Below, piece after piece: positions 20,901 through 26,196 of a stretch of 26,550 bases of DNA. Under the pieces are notes generated by a model, which worked only from the letters and a program-made list of their open reading frames with translations, had not been told where the DNA came from and did not search any database. Made by a program: the position numbers and the translations under genes. Source of the stretch: Oscillospiraceae bacterium. GTDB lineage: Bacteria > Bacillota_A > Clostridia > Oscillospirales > JAAYXM01. The stretch's first letter is position 1. Every line of letters starts with the position of its first letter. Location of the stretch: NCBI GenBank assembly GCA_017408185.1, contig JAFQVE010000135.1, positions 1 to 26,550 of the forward strand, written 5' to 3'.

Positions 20901-22764
20901 TCGGTGGCGTAACTGTAATTGTTACACTGTCGGATACCGTCATTCCCTTCATCTGTGCTTTTGCCTTGAGTGTTGTTGTTCCTGTCGCAAGAGCTGTTAT
21001 TTTTCCGTTTGCAACAGATATTATATTCTCATCATATTCATATGTAACCGAAGGCGCTGCCTCACCTTGTGTGAGACCTTCAAACGAGGTTGTTATATCC
21101 GTTGTCGCGCCGACGATGAGTTTTTCCGAACCGACTGAAACATCAAGTGCCACAGCGGTTTCGGTCAAAGTCATGTCGAGAACATTAAGAGCAACATAAG
21201 CAGGTTCGTCAACTGCTGTTGCTGCAACTGTATCGGTTATGTGCAGAATCACATAATAATCCTTTGCCTCGAGTGCTATTGAACCTTCGCAGTTATACAC
21301 TTTGCCGTTGTTGTTCGTATCCGAATCTGTTGCAAACACACAAGCCTTGCTGCCTGCAGGCGCTGCCTTTATCGCAGCTGCAAGCCCGTCTGCCGTTGTG
21401 AGGTCAATATTTGCATAACCTTCGAAATCTGCCGGCACAAAATAAAGATCGGACACGATTCCATAGTTTATCTGGCGGATTCTGCAAGTAAACGATGGAA
21501 TATATATACCCGGGTCTGTTACGTTTATCTTAAACGCTATCGCCGCAGTGTTTGCTATCGCATCTGCCGCCTGAGCCTGTTTCAGCGTGAAGGAAGAAAA
21601 TCCTGTTGATGCATACGCTGCACCGGACATTCCTCTCTGCCCTACCCACGCCCATTTGGATTTTGACACTCCTGTATCAAATCCTGCGTAGTATTCACCC
21701 GGGTTTACATAGCTTTCAAAATGAAGCGTCGATGATAAACCGAGCGCCGTGGATGTGAATACATATTTCTCTACATTGTCTGTTTTAGACGGTGTGACAT
21801 TGATCGTCACAGTATCAGAAACGCTTACTCCGTTTATCTGAGCTTTTGCCTTGATTGTCGCCGTTCCGACTTCAAGAGCCGTTACCACTCCGTTTACTAC
21901 CGAGACAATATCTTCATCATATTCATATGTAACCGAAGGTGCTGCCGCACCTTGTGCGAGACCTTCAAATTCTGCTGTAAGAGTTGCCTTACCGCCTACT
22001 TCGATAGTATCCTTTGATGCTGTCAGCTTCATCGAAGCATCTGTTTCCGTAAGGGTCATATCGAGAATATTGAGCGCAACATATGCAGGGTCATCTACAG
22101 CGGTTGCTGCAACCGTATCCGTAATATGGAAAATTACATAGTAGTCTTTTGCTTCAAGAGCTACTGTGTTATCGCCGGTGTACACCTTACCGTTGCTGTT
22201 CGTATCCGAATCTGTTGCAAACACACAAGCCTTGCTGCCTGCAGGCGCTGCCTTTATCGCAGCTGCAAGCCCGTCTGCCGTTGTGAGGTCAATATTTGCA
22301 TAACCTTCGAAATCTGCCGGCACAAAATAAAGATCAGACACGATTCCATACTGTATCTGGCGGATTCTGCAATTAAAAGACGGCGAATAGGTACCAGGCT
22401 CTGTTACGTTTATCTTAAACGCTATCGCCGCAGTGTTTGCTATCGCATCTGCCGCCTGTGCCTGCTTCAGCGTGAAGGAAGAAAATCCTGTTGATGCATA
22501 TGCCGCACCGGACATTCCTCTCTGCCCTACCCACGCCCATTTGGATTTTGACACTCCTGTATCAAATCCTGCGTAGTATTCGCCCGGGTTTACATAGCTT
22601 TCAAAATGAAGCGTCGATGATAAACCGAGCGCCGTGGATGTAAATACATATTTCTCTGTATTTGTTCCACCTGAAGCACTTACCGGTATTGCCGGCAGCA
22701 ATGCAATCATCATGCATAGCGCCACAAGCAATGATACGGTTCGCTTTGCGTTCATTCTTTTCAT
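11977..22764 (-). CDS. Giant S-layer-anchored heparinase II/III-like polysaccharide lyase (3595 aa)
   Basis: ATG 22764 is chosen (MKRMNAKRTVSLLVA) because AGGAGG (complement of 22771-22776) precedes it and a signal peptide (1-30, ending VSA) begins there; an in-frame extension upstream lacks both. Order: three tandem 295-aa units (about 36-925), two diverged units (about 925-1500), several BIG2 Ig-like domains, a galactose-binding-like module (about 1740-1870), more Ig-like domains, the lyase region (about 2155-3230), a putative-Ig domain (about 3245-3330), a Pro/Ser/Thr/Gly linker and three SLH domains (3411-3595). The lyase part has a Cys4 knuckle (C2230, C2233, C2259, C2262), N2525-FGF-H2529, Y2591 in ESPAYN and H2773-S-H2775-G-D2777. 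These fit the N/H, Tyr and His pattern of heparinase II/III alpha/alpha-toroid lyases. It should sit on the cell surface and cleave an acidic polysaccharide; the substrate is unknown. Confidence 0.9.
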   Translation of the reverse strand: MKRMNAKRTVSLLVALCMMIALLPAIPVSASGGTNTEKYVFTSTALGLSSTLHFESYVNPGEYYAGFDTGVSKSKWAWVGQRGMSGAAYASTGFSSFTLKQAQAADAIANTAAIAFKINVTEPGTYSPSFNCRIRQIQYGIVSDLYFVPADFEGYANIDLTTADGLAAAIKAAPAGSKACVFATDSDTNSNGKVYTGDNTVALEAKDYYVIFHITDTVAATAVDDPAYVALNILDMTLTETDASMKLTASKDTIEVGGKATLTAEFEGLAQGAAAPSVTYEYDEDIVSVVNGVVTALEVGTATIKAKAQINGVSVSDTVTINVTPSKTDNVEKYVFTSTALGLSSTLHFESYVNPGEYYAGFDTGVSKSKWAWVGQRGMSGAAYASTGFSSFTLKQAQAADAIANTAAIAFKINVTDPGIYIPSFTCRIRQINYGIVSDLYFVPADFEGYANIDLTTADGLAAAIKAAPAGSKACVFATDSDTNNNGKVYNCEGSIALEAKDYYVILHITDTVAATAVDEPAYVALNVLDMTLTETAVALDVSVGSEKLIVGATTDITTSFEGLTQGEAAPSVTYEYDENIISVANGKITALATGTTTLKAKAQMKGMTVSDSVTITVTPPITDNVETYVFKSSALGVSGTLQYSAYANPGKYYDSFDTGVSKSKWAWVGQRNISYNAYATAALSAFTIKYADAPAAIADTAVMAFKINVTDPGLYIPSFTCQTRQWMYGYESDVYLVPADYAGYANIDLTTADGLAAAIKAAPADRKACTLITDGSANANKKFDGFSPISLEAKDYYLIFHIRNTTDSVSGDGEKPPYAGLSLMDMTLTETEVTLDLTVTEKELEVGQTAELSAKVAGMGGNAPSVAYEYDNSIISVANGVITALSVGSTTLKATVSVGGKELSDSVNITVLPKDEGNAGVSVEYIFKTTALSAETVEKATVTAENKVNGLYGGVLRNVEFLRTYDAIDASLGQWMLAPMSSASFNMAANQINFDIKTTDYGKALPTSALIFKLKVPNKGDYKLAINANRHASGAGADIYFVNAADYPNLSRDDISKMTSVGYFDTRGSGETGYLEIGTVTAKKRGEYYLVFDMNSDNPNTTSGKHYLYLRNVKLFEALPTVEMSVDADIIEVGEEYVLNTVVKDAYGKEIENAEVSYSIEPAGIVAVENGKIKVLAEGEATITATYADKTKGTFRVEANDLKKPIPEIKYLFNYSVIKNATGRIPYADFPKVAKFGEYPDLDLTKTAPWTFCGTRGAYGGYIDATNMDVTIPEAPIDGDAPLYEQGKEGTVNSGFVMKLKVGQTGLYTPKLDWDEIAYGYQVEMYLVSTTVGGEFGADRLVAVNSNNDRGAGIGNALRILNPKSEYYIGSVKMGPTEDLPTYKNIFLREGEYFLIVKAVSGPDSLESTGGNYYSLFKSLTLSQASDNIVVGGTKKLGVGDSGSVSAKAYNLRGEEISGVDITFESSDESILTVDAQTGEITGIKEGKAEVIATAEIEGKAVKATYAVSVYSVSFEGVKAEDVTIEFADEDKTAQLVPVGYLTNGEEISLEGAYIEYRAKTPDIVSVDKSGVVTALRAGEGVVSVVVIKDGITKTCDAKITVTDNSRIASVSVSGAATVGYLRDSQLTLTVNFEDGRSLDVNGAIEKFYPGATVEWKIYETSTAGAVSIDENGVVFGEIPGATAKLGAVLKMGGQSVETAEGFEITVEASSDSDPRSFGYDFAASKETLIKLIDIEVDGCEPDTVASSKTARFQLFSFGLFAQTNAPGQKVVIHAKVPYSGLYDVSISGRANGVDGAERISVYADGRYIGEFSLQLNGKTREVPAKSLSAYYLDAGNHTFEFVLLPNEREAVTYTQIFRTLYFDAEPQSFDMTGIITEEDAFCLIVGESANPHARMATAESFVYAWEETDDELLDVSYEVTASSADDGSGAAVVSVDAKGNISALANGTAEVTIKAERKDRSESFEKVISITVADIIGELENERNTYYIGEAVDMVLSYKKADGSAVATKPSVEWESSDENLISFNGAELRATAAGRTTIKAKDSTTGKTLYENTVDVLEDYYGVVEISADPSLTLRPESNAKLSAKAMTMAGKAVDMQGAEVVWNVSEEFADKISVTSDGLLTAKAEGSAYVTASVTLANGEEAVGSAEVYVRKGKVSRTYYTEEKVNAARENIKKYSWARAEADVAIAEAEKYLKYSMEDLWDMIPGEGIPRSMSVGLKGDTDRIYCRYCGENISLITNIYPYITDPLNNPWKVQCPKCKRFFPSNDFASFYKLGLDPETGLFNRELALEKHLEMFGGTYGYGYLKNDLYPELRKTGLDPRTGDPITHGWGELPKEPENIADVWGVDDGYGYETGRMATPTLREVHTYIWFYNHFGLWYQSGKNCAAEVYNAITKLATAYIYTGDERYGKLGAVMLDRLADLYPDFNPNGSLPFGGDWGNTKYGKIITANWEAQRNKNYIYAYDALFPMYENEDVQKFLRRKAEQYPSIGDKSDANAIRENIENNFVYNQYVAATEYQLYGNFGFHQSTVAAAGVVLDRADQTPEILDWVFRTGKLTQVPPSLTGADVYTTLVDLVTRDGFGNESPAYNRIWFQDLEELANMLSDYENNGGYSLWDNPKYIEMAKAWNKFILLGRGVPSIGDSSGAGDFSIFPDDATFLPNAFKYTREKEETKQSAIEIAQLLYQNAMAKNGNLDNIHYDIFTKNPETIKSEVLDIIDTYGEYDYNKSSIMTGYGFAALRDGKFYDTIGADEIKDTTRDFWMYFGGQMSHSHGDMLNLGVQAYGVDLAPENGYPEGTSTAPSREQWTNTTIAHNAVTVNEKIQLKPSESGEPLHFDAKDTRVKVMDVDVPEVYDETDEYRRTVVMIDYDSEVSYGVDFFKILGGDDHLYSFHAASEEIGGYSDNLDIYVQPSGSYAGVDVPFGNDPWTVTTNVYQRLKYPRGYTWLFDVRRADNPDIAVNEPFYVDFEILDFNRHTRNSAKMDINLRLTMVNDFAPDEVTFAKGYPPRDKANLDKIKYFEHMLVRRKGNGLNTLFTTVIEPYNRERYISNISRVEMIPDGDTGTDKYAAVKVELCDGRIDYVMYAQDSSKTYTVRDGDYEFTFRGFVGVWTVDAEKNKLYSYINDGDTIGDITEATPSVNGYITGYNTEISFDNYIDVEFDSPIEDAELICDRIINVYHDGPGNSTFFIEGVELADDGMSARLDLGGVTVVGGYVDKFDFSQGYDYDVAENDRFKIPMSSEEDLAPIFDAVSDSLASKAGDSMTIDVNASSPVGSEVTYAERTLPRGASFNEETGTVTWKPTSSQTGENLIGIDAVDESGRISTLYFTVMVYGSTTGAGSQTPSTPSTPSEPSTPSTPGTSGGGAGGAGGGGGAAPAPSTPSDDKNDETSSVGDADSSLGEGAEKVRFVDLGAHAWAADAINALADEGIIKGTSENTFSPAANITRADFALLLVRAFKLESENKENFADVAASDYFAAELAIARNTGIVNGIGDNKYAPRNTITRQDMMTIVYRAMEQINKKPSPVGEGGPLSTDEAFADFASVADYAKEAVSALISAELVNGKSGQIAPTDYTTRAEVAVLIKRILDYTSK
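12147..12190. repeat. Palindromic REP-like element inserted in frame in the SLH region
   Basis: The plus strand reads CCTCATCCG at 12147, CGGTCC at 12163 and CCTTCTCC-CACC-GGAGAAGG at 12169-12188. From memory this pattern resembles a dispersed palindrome common in gut Firmicutes genomes. Here it encodes residues about 3526-3540 (SPVGEGGPLSTDEA) between SLH domains 2 and 3 and keeps the frame. The CTTTTT after it makes a terminator-like hairpin on the antisense strand. Confidence 0.55.
20010..22659 (-). repeat. Three tandem about 885-bp repeats at the 5' end of giant gene 2
   Basis: Units 1 (21775-22659) and 2 (20890-21774) are offset by exactly 885 bp (295 codons) and contain a 138-bp block with no differences (21313-21450 against 22198-22335). 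Unit 3 (about 20010-20889) is clearly diverged. Each unit is a roughly 200-aa beta-rich module plus a BIG2-type domain. Confidence 0.93.
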
Positions 22765-22785
22765 TTTATTTCCTCCTTTGCTTTC

Positions 22786-22801
22786 AATGCAGTTTTGCAT
22801 T
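22786..22801 (-). promoter_or_regulatory. 5'-end stem-loop in the giant gene 2 transcript
   Basis: AATGCA and TGCATT arms around a 4-nt loop fall about 2 nt from the predicted transcript start (near 22803). Such 5' hairpins can slow mRNA decay, which would matter for an 11-kb transcript. The position of the start is predicted, not known. Confidence 0.4.
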
Positions 22802-22802
22802 A

Positions 22803-22838
22803 TATTTTCATTATAGGCAACAAAATTTTTTAATTCAA
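22803..22838 (-). promoter_or_regulatory. Promoter of giant gene 2
   Basis: TTGAAT (22833-22838) and TATAAT (22810-22815) are 17 bp apart on the minus strand. The -35 overlaps the shared TGTTGA element. Confidence 0.6.
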
Positions 22839-22875
22839 CACATCCTCGGTGTAATATTCTGTATTTTACTTTTTC
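22835..22875 (-). promoter_or_regulatory. Candidate AraC operator upstream of giant gene 2
   Basis: Minus-strand ACACC (22848-22852), 7 bp, TGTTGA (22835-22840), plus AAAnnTAAA further upstream, all in the same order and spacing as at 6548-6590 before giant gene 1. Confidence 0.5.
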
Positions 22876-22880
22876 CTCGC

Positions 22881-22916
22881 TCGACAAAGCTTTTCTTTTA
22901 TGTTATATTAAATTTA
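22881..22916 (+). promoter_or_regulatory. Promoter of the third AraC gene
   Basis: TCGACA (22881-22886), a 17-bp spacer and TATATT (22904-22909) with the TG of an extended -10 at 22901-22902. Confidence 0.65.
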
Positions 22917-22950
22917 TCACAATAACAATGCGGACGGAGGGGATACAGTC

Positions 22951-23871
22951 ATGGCATTTCCAAGCATATGCACACCATTGCAAAAATCCGATCAGCTCCC
23001 TATTATGGTCGATATAAATTGTTTGCGAAAGGTTGACTTGCCCCATTCCCACAACTATGTACACGTCTGTTATGTTCTCGCCGGAAGCATGACATTTTCT
23101 CTCGGAGAAAGAACCGAAACGCTCGGTCCCGGGAGCTGTGTTATTGTCCTTCCTTATGTGAATCATTGCCTCAACACCTTCTCTTCAGAGGACACACCAA
23201 TAACGGTTATGCTCTCATTTCAGGACAGTTTCCTGACTGACTATGGATATGAGTTTTTCTCCCACGCAAAGGAGCTTGCCAGGTTTGAGGGCAACAAGCT
23301 TCCTGATTTTCATAAATTCACATCGGAAGAAAAACAGCAGACGGATTTTCTTATTAGGCAGATAATAGCCGAATTCTCAAATCACTTTGATATGTCCTTT
23401 GAGCAATTGGCAAAACACCTCGCAGACTTTCTTCACATTCTCTGCACAGAGCCCTGCGTTGTTGATACAAAAAAAGCAGAGCTCATACAGGAGCACGCAA
23501 TCGCAATAAGCTCATCAATAAAATATATGGCACTTCACTATGGTGAAAAAATATCAACAAGCGATTTATGCCGTATAGCTGCAATGTCCCAATGCGCCTA
23601 TACTCGCAAATTCAAAGCCCTGACGGGAATGTCGCCCATAACATTCCTCACACGTGTCAGAGCTTCTGAGGCGCGCATGCTTCTGATTACGACAAATATG
23701 TCAATGAGCGAAATTGCCAAAGAAGTCGGTTTCTATGATAAATCGAGGTTTATTCACGCTTTCAAAACCGTTTTCGGAACATCACCGATGGAACTGAAAA
23801 AGTCCTTTCCCCAAAGCATATTTGACATCCACGCAGCCACTAAATCACAGTGGGAATGGGTCGATAGATAG
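22951..23871 (+). CDS. AraC-family transcriptional regulator (paralogue 2)
   Basis: 306 aa; ATG 22951 with GGAGGGG at 22936-22942. The N-terminal cupin-like domain carries HSHNYVHVCYVLAG and a PGSCVIVLPYVNH strand; the C-terminal AraC/XylS double helix-turn-helix spans ISTSDLCRIAAMSQCAYTRKF to GTSPMELKKSF. It is a clear paralogue of the regulator at 6670 over nearly the whole length, including the ligand domain, so both may sense related molecules. It is divergent from giant gene 2 just as its paralogue is divergent from giant gene 1, which argues for duplication of a regulator-lyase pair. Confidence 0.93.
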   Translation: MAFPSICTPLQKSDQLPIMVDINCLRKVDLPHSHNYVHVCYVLAGSMTFSLGERTETLGPGSCVIVLPYVNHCLNTFSSEDTPITVMLSFQDSFLTDYGYEFFSHAKELARFEGNKLPDFHKFTSEEKQQTDFLIRQIIAEFSNHFDMSFEQLAKHLADFLHILCTEPCVVDTKKAELIQEHAIAISSSIKYMALHYGEKISTSDLCRIAAMSQCAYTRKFKALTGMSPITFLTRVRASEARMLLITTNMSMSEIAKEVGFYDKSRFIHAFKTVFGTSPMELKKSFPQSIFDIHAATKSQWEWVDR

Positions 23872-23910
23872 CAAAAACACACTAACAGCAAGTTAGTGTG
23901 TTTTTGCTTC
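23871..23910 (+). terminator. Terminator after AraC paralogue 2
   Basis: A perfect 16-bp stem (23871-23886 with 23892-23907), 5-nt loop, with a TTTTT stretch in the right arm. It starts at the last base of the stop codon. Confidence 0.88.
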
Positions 23911-23969
23911 TACGGAATGGTCAACGCTCGTAAACCAACATCATTTGCGTGATAGGCAAACATCATAAC

Positions 23970-24009
23970 AAAAAGACACCTTTGTCTTAATATACAAAGG
24001 TGTCTTTTT
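23970..24009 (-). terminator. Terminator of the tRNA operon
   Basis: A perfect 16-bp stem (23970-23985 with 23994-24009), 8-nt loop, giving TTTTT at the end of the minus-strand transcript. The 23908-23969 stretch between this and the previous terminator holds nothing recognisable. Confidence 0.88.
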
Positions 24010-24011
24010 CT

Positions 24012-24086
24012 TGGAGGCGCCACCCAGATTTGAACTGGGGAATCAAGGTTTTGCAGACCCATGCCTTACCACTTGGCTATGGCGCC
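24012..24086 (-). tRNA. tRNA-Cys (anticodon GCA)
   Basis: Cloverleaf with GGCGCCA acceptor strand from 24086, anticodon loop CTGCAAA giving GCA, T loop TTCAAAT, U discriminator and encoded CCA (24012-24014). Confidence 0.95.
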
Positions 24087-24093
24087 ATATGAA

Positions 24094-24125
24094 TTACGAC
24101 AGGAACATTCTTGCTCCTGTCGTAA
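24094..24125. ncRNA. Hairpin in the spacer between tRNA-Gly and tRNA-Cys
   Basis: TTACGACAGGA (24094-24104) pairs with 24115-24125 around a 10-nt loop. This 11-bp stem fills the otherwise long gap between two tRNAs in the same transcript and could be a processing signal. Confidence 0.5.
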
Positions 24126-24128
24126 CGA

Positions 24129-24203
24129 TGGAGCGGAAGACGAGATTCGAACTCGCGACTTTCACCTTGGCAAGGTGACACTCTACCACTGAGTCACTCC
24201 CGC
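24129..24203 (-). tRNA. tRNA-Gly (anticodon GCC)
   Basis: Acceptor GCGGGAG pairs with CTTCCGC, anticodon loop TTGCCAA (GCC), T loop TTCGAAT and encoded CCA. Confidence 0.95.
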
Positions 24204-24208
24204 ATAAA

Positions 24209-24284
24209 TGGTGCCTCCGGTCGGAATCGAACCAACGACACGGGGATTTTCAGTCCCCTGCTCTACCGACTGAGCTACAGAGGC
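24209..24284 (-). tRNA. tRNA-Phe (anticodon GAA)
   Basis: Acceptor GCCTCTG, anticodon stem GGGGA/TCCCC with loop CTGAAAA (GAA), T loop TTCGATT and encoded CCA. Confidence 0.95.
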
Positions 24285-24291
24285 AAAAGAC

Positions 24292-24368
24292 TGGCGACCC
24301 GGATGGGGCTCGAACCCACGACCTCTAGCGTGACAGGCTAGCGTTCTAACCAACTGAACTACCGGGCC
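24292..24368 (-). tRNA. tRNA-Asp (anticodon GTC)
   Basis: Acceptor GGCCCGG, anticodon stem CTAGC/GCTAG with loop CTGTCAC (GTC), T loop TTCGAGC and encoded CCA. Confidence 0.95.
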
Positions 24369-24371
24369 GTA

Positions 24372-24447
24372 TGGTGGGAACAACAGGGCTCGAACCTGTG
24401 ACCCCCTGCTTGTAAGGCAGATGCTCTCCCAGCTGAGCTATGCTCCC
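24372..24447 (-). tRNA. tRNA-Val (anticodon TAC)
   Basis: First gene of the operon. Acceptor GGGAGCA, anticodon loop CTTACAA (TAC), T loop TTCGAGC and encoded CCA. Only 3 bp separate it from tRNA-Asp. Confidence 0.95.
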
Positions 24448-24477
24448 AACTCGTCGCCAGTCATACGCGACTTGTAT

Positions 24478-24506
24478 ATTATACCCATTTTCACCGATAA
24501 TGTCAA
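24478..24506 (-). promoter_or_regulatory. Consensus promoter of the tRNA operon
   Basis: TTGACA (24501-24506), 17 bp, TATAAT (24478-24483) on the minus strand: a full match to the sigma-A consensus, as expected for a stable-RNA operon. The rest of 24507-24719 is very A/T-rich, must also hold the ireB promoter, and shows only weak matches such as TTGTCA at 24655. Confidence 0.9.
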
Positions 24507-24719
24507 GCAAAATTTTTAAAAAATTTTTTCTTTTTTTTGAAGAGCAATTAAAAGTTATCTTTTTCTTGCATTTTGGTTGAAAATATGGTAAATTTATATT
24601 GATGTATTCAATATCAGTATATGTTTTTTATCCGGATTATGTGAAGATATTTTTTTGTCATTTACAAATTGCCAAAAATGTATTAAAATATATTCATTAA
24701 ACAAAGGAGGGATGAACAA

Positions 24720-24965
24720 ATGTTTGATAACACCCAAAAATTCGTCTTAAAAAAGGACCAGGATGATGAAATGAAGTTCATCTTGACTGAAATATACGAC
24801 GCACTCAAGAGCAAAGGCTACAATCCCATCAGCCAGATTGTCGGATACATTCTTTCAGAAGATCCGACATATATAACAAACTACAACAATGCGCGAAGCC
24901 TTGTACGTAAGCTTGACCGCGATGAGCTTCTTCATGCTCTTGTCCGTCATTATCTGTCGGAATAA
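24720..24965 (+). CDS. ireB: IreB-family regulatory protein (UPF0297)
   Basis: 81 aa; AAGGAGG at 24704-24710 precedes ATG 24720. The sequence is full length and typical of the family: [20 protein letters not shown] near the start and [20 protein letters not shown] in the middle, ending in RHYLSE. In Enterococcus faecalis IreB is phosphorylated by the kinase IreK and affects cephalosporin resistance; in Firmicutes it normally lies with ruvX and a UPF0473 gene. Those partners are not next to it here. Cytoplasmic. Divergent from the tRNA operon. Confidence 0.95.
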   Translation: MFDNTQKFVLKKDQDDEMKFILTEIYDALKSKGYNPISQIVGYILSEDPTYITNYNNARSLVRKLDRDELLHALVRHYLSE

Positions 24966-24972
24966 TTCATTT

Positions 24973-24999
24973 AGCCTGTGCTCTTCCGCGCAGGCTTTT
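24973..24999 (+). terminator. Weak terminator or attenuator after ireB
   Basis: AGCCTGTGC (24973-24981) pairs with GCGCAGGCT (24988-24996) with one G-T pair, followed by only a short T run. Readthrough into the next gene is likely. Confidence 0.6.
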
Positions 25000-25024
25000 A
25001 TGACTAATTTTTAGGAGGATTACA

Positions 25025-25327
25025 ATGCCAGAAAAGAAAGAAACAAAAATTTTAACATATAAGGGTCGTGCTCTCACCCGAAAGGATAAAGTCCTGTATT
25101 ACGGCAGTATGGCCGACAAATACATTATTATGCTTCAGATTACCGATTCAAAAGAGCTTTCAGATATTGAACTCGCAACGCGTGTTTCACTTTCTCTCCA
25201 GCTTACCGACCCGAGCATAAAATCGAAAGACCGCATAGTAAAGAAAACAGAAACGGAAGGTCTTTATCAGGCCATGGATATTGCGGCAATATGGCTTGAG
25301 CGTGCTCTTGCGGCAGAAAACAAATAA
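25025..25327 (+). CDS. Conserved hypothetical 100-aa protein downstream of ireB
   Basis: ATG 25025 has AGGAGG six bases upstream (25013-25018). The protein is soluble, with no signal peptide or membrane segment. It opens with a charged MPEKKETKILTYKG stretch, then a beta-rich middle (DKVLYYGSMADKYIIMLQI), and ends in a predicted helix with GLYQAMDIAAIWLERAL. I do not recognise a named family. It lies 59 bp after ireB behind a weak hairpin, so the two may be co-expressed. Good codon use and both flanking signals support a real gene. Confidence 0.8.
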   Translation: MPEKKETKILTYKGRALTRKDKVLYYGSMADKYIIMLQITDSKELSDIELATRVSLSLQLTDPSIKSKDRIVKKTETEGLYQAMDIAAIWLERALAAENK

Positions 25328-25343
25328 CTAATCAAAAAATTTC

Positions 25344-25391
25344 GGAGCTGTGACAAAGTACTTTGTCACAGCTCCTTATCTTATTTTTTTA
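25344..25391 (+). terminator. Strong terminator after the 100-aa gene
   Basis: GGAGCTGTGACAAAG-type arms (25344-25359 and 25360-25375) are a perfect palindrome with a GTAC tip, followed by T-rich sequence to 25390. Confidence 0.88.
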
Positions 25392-25430
25392 CTCCCATTT
25401 CTAGATAAGTATTGATGGGTAAAAGTATAC

Positions 25431-25476
25431 AAAAAGGTGCATACAGAAATATTGATACATTTATGGTATGCACCTT
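25431..25476 (-). terminator. Terminator of the lipoprotein gene
   Basis: AAGGTGCATAC (25434-25444) pairs with 25466-25476. On the minus strand the stem is followed by a TTTTT run. The 21-nt loop is unusually long. Confidence 0.6.
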
Positions 25477-25514
25477 ATCATATATGTATTTAGTTCAACA
25501 AATTGGAATCTGGC

Positions 25515-26075
25515 TCATTCAAACAGGCTCCATTCTTTATCATCACGCATATACTTTATCTGACTGATTTTTACGCCTGGATAGACAGAACCTTTTATGT
25601 TCTCCTTATTGAAAGGATTTTCTAAATGCTCATACTCACCATGTCTATAAGTCAGAGATGGGATATCAATATAACAGGTTTTTCCCCTTGTTTCTCTTTC
25701 AACGGTGTACTCAGAAATTACAACTGTATTACCGTCCTCGCTCACGTCTACAGCCGTACCATAACTACCCTGAACACTTCCCTCGATACCTACTGCCTTT
25801 ACAAAATCAACAGAAAACTTTAATTCCTTTGTTTTCAAGTCATAACCAAACAGACCAAAGTCTCCGTAGAAAATAAGCATATCCTCACTTTCAAAAGCAA
25901 TTTCAACACCTACTCCAGAACTTGATTCCAAATCTAATGGCTCATCAAACGCAATTTCAGAAAGATTTGACTTCGTGTTTTCTGTTGCACCAAGGTTATC
26001 ATTGTTGGAATTGGAACAGCCAACCAAACCCAATACACAGACCAATGCTAAAACTAATGCTATCAACTTTTTCAT
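25515..26075 (-). CDS. Small secreted lipoprotein of unknown function
   Basis: 186 aa from ATG 26075, preferred over an in-frame start 27 bp upstream because AAGGAGT (complement of 26084-26090) precedes it and the signal peptide begins MKKLIALVLALVCVLG. The lipobox is L17-V-G-C20, so the mature protein should be lipid-linked to the outer face of the membrane. After a Ser/Asn-rich spacer there are strand-like segments (DMLIFYGDFGLFGYDLKTKE; GTAVDVSEDGNTVVISEYTV) that resemble one or two beta-propeller blades, too few for a full propeller. It may be a shortened propeller protein. The gene and its surroundings are more A/T-rich than the rest of the window. No function can be assigned. Confidence 0.85.
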   Translation of the reverse strand: MKKLIALVLALVCVLGLVGCSNSNNDNLGATENTKSNLSEIAFDEPLDLESSSGVGVEIAFESEDMLIFYGDFGLFGYDLKTKELKFSVDFVKAVGIEGSVQGSYGTAVDVSEDGNTVVISEYTVERETRGKTCYIDIPSLTYRHGEYEHLENPFNKENIKGSVYPGVKISQIKYMRDDKEWSLFE

Positions 26076-26167
26076 ACAATCACACTCCTTTGTCAAATTC
26101 AAGTTTGTCTAACTCTTTCTACTTATATAGACTTAAAAGTTAGGAAAATGTTCTAATTTTCAATACA

Positions 26168-26196
26168 ATTATACCACATTATGCGGAAATTGTCAC
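26168..26196 (-). promoter_or_regulatory. Promoter of the lipoprotein gene at the transposase end
   Basis: GTGACA (26191-26196), 17 bp, TATAAT (26168-26173) with an extended TGG on the minus strand. The -35 lies inside the last codons of the transposase gene. Confidence 0.6.

Noticed and set aside
20010..22659. Possible CRISPR or non-coding repeat array
   Set aside because: The repeats are about 885 bp, in frame and change mainly at third positions, so they are protein modules.
22765..22887. In-frame 41-codon extension at the N-terminus of giant gene 2
   Set aside because: It would place the signal peptide inside the protein, contains the predicted promoter and transcript start, and lacks a ribosome site. 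ATG 22764 has all the expected signals.
24183..24383. 66-codon minus-strand frame
   Set aside because: It lies wholly over tRNA-Asp, tRNA-Phe and tRNA-Gly.
24597..24615. Small inverted repeat ATATTGA/TCAATAT upstream of ireB
   Set aside because: Seven-bp arms in a very A/T-rich stretch are expected by chance, and no promoter element is tied to it.
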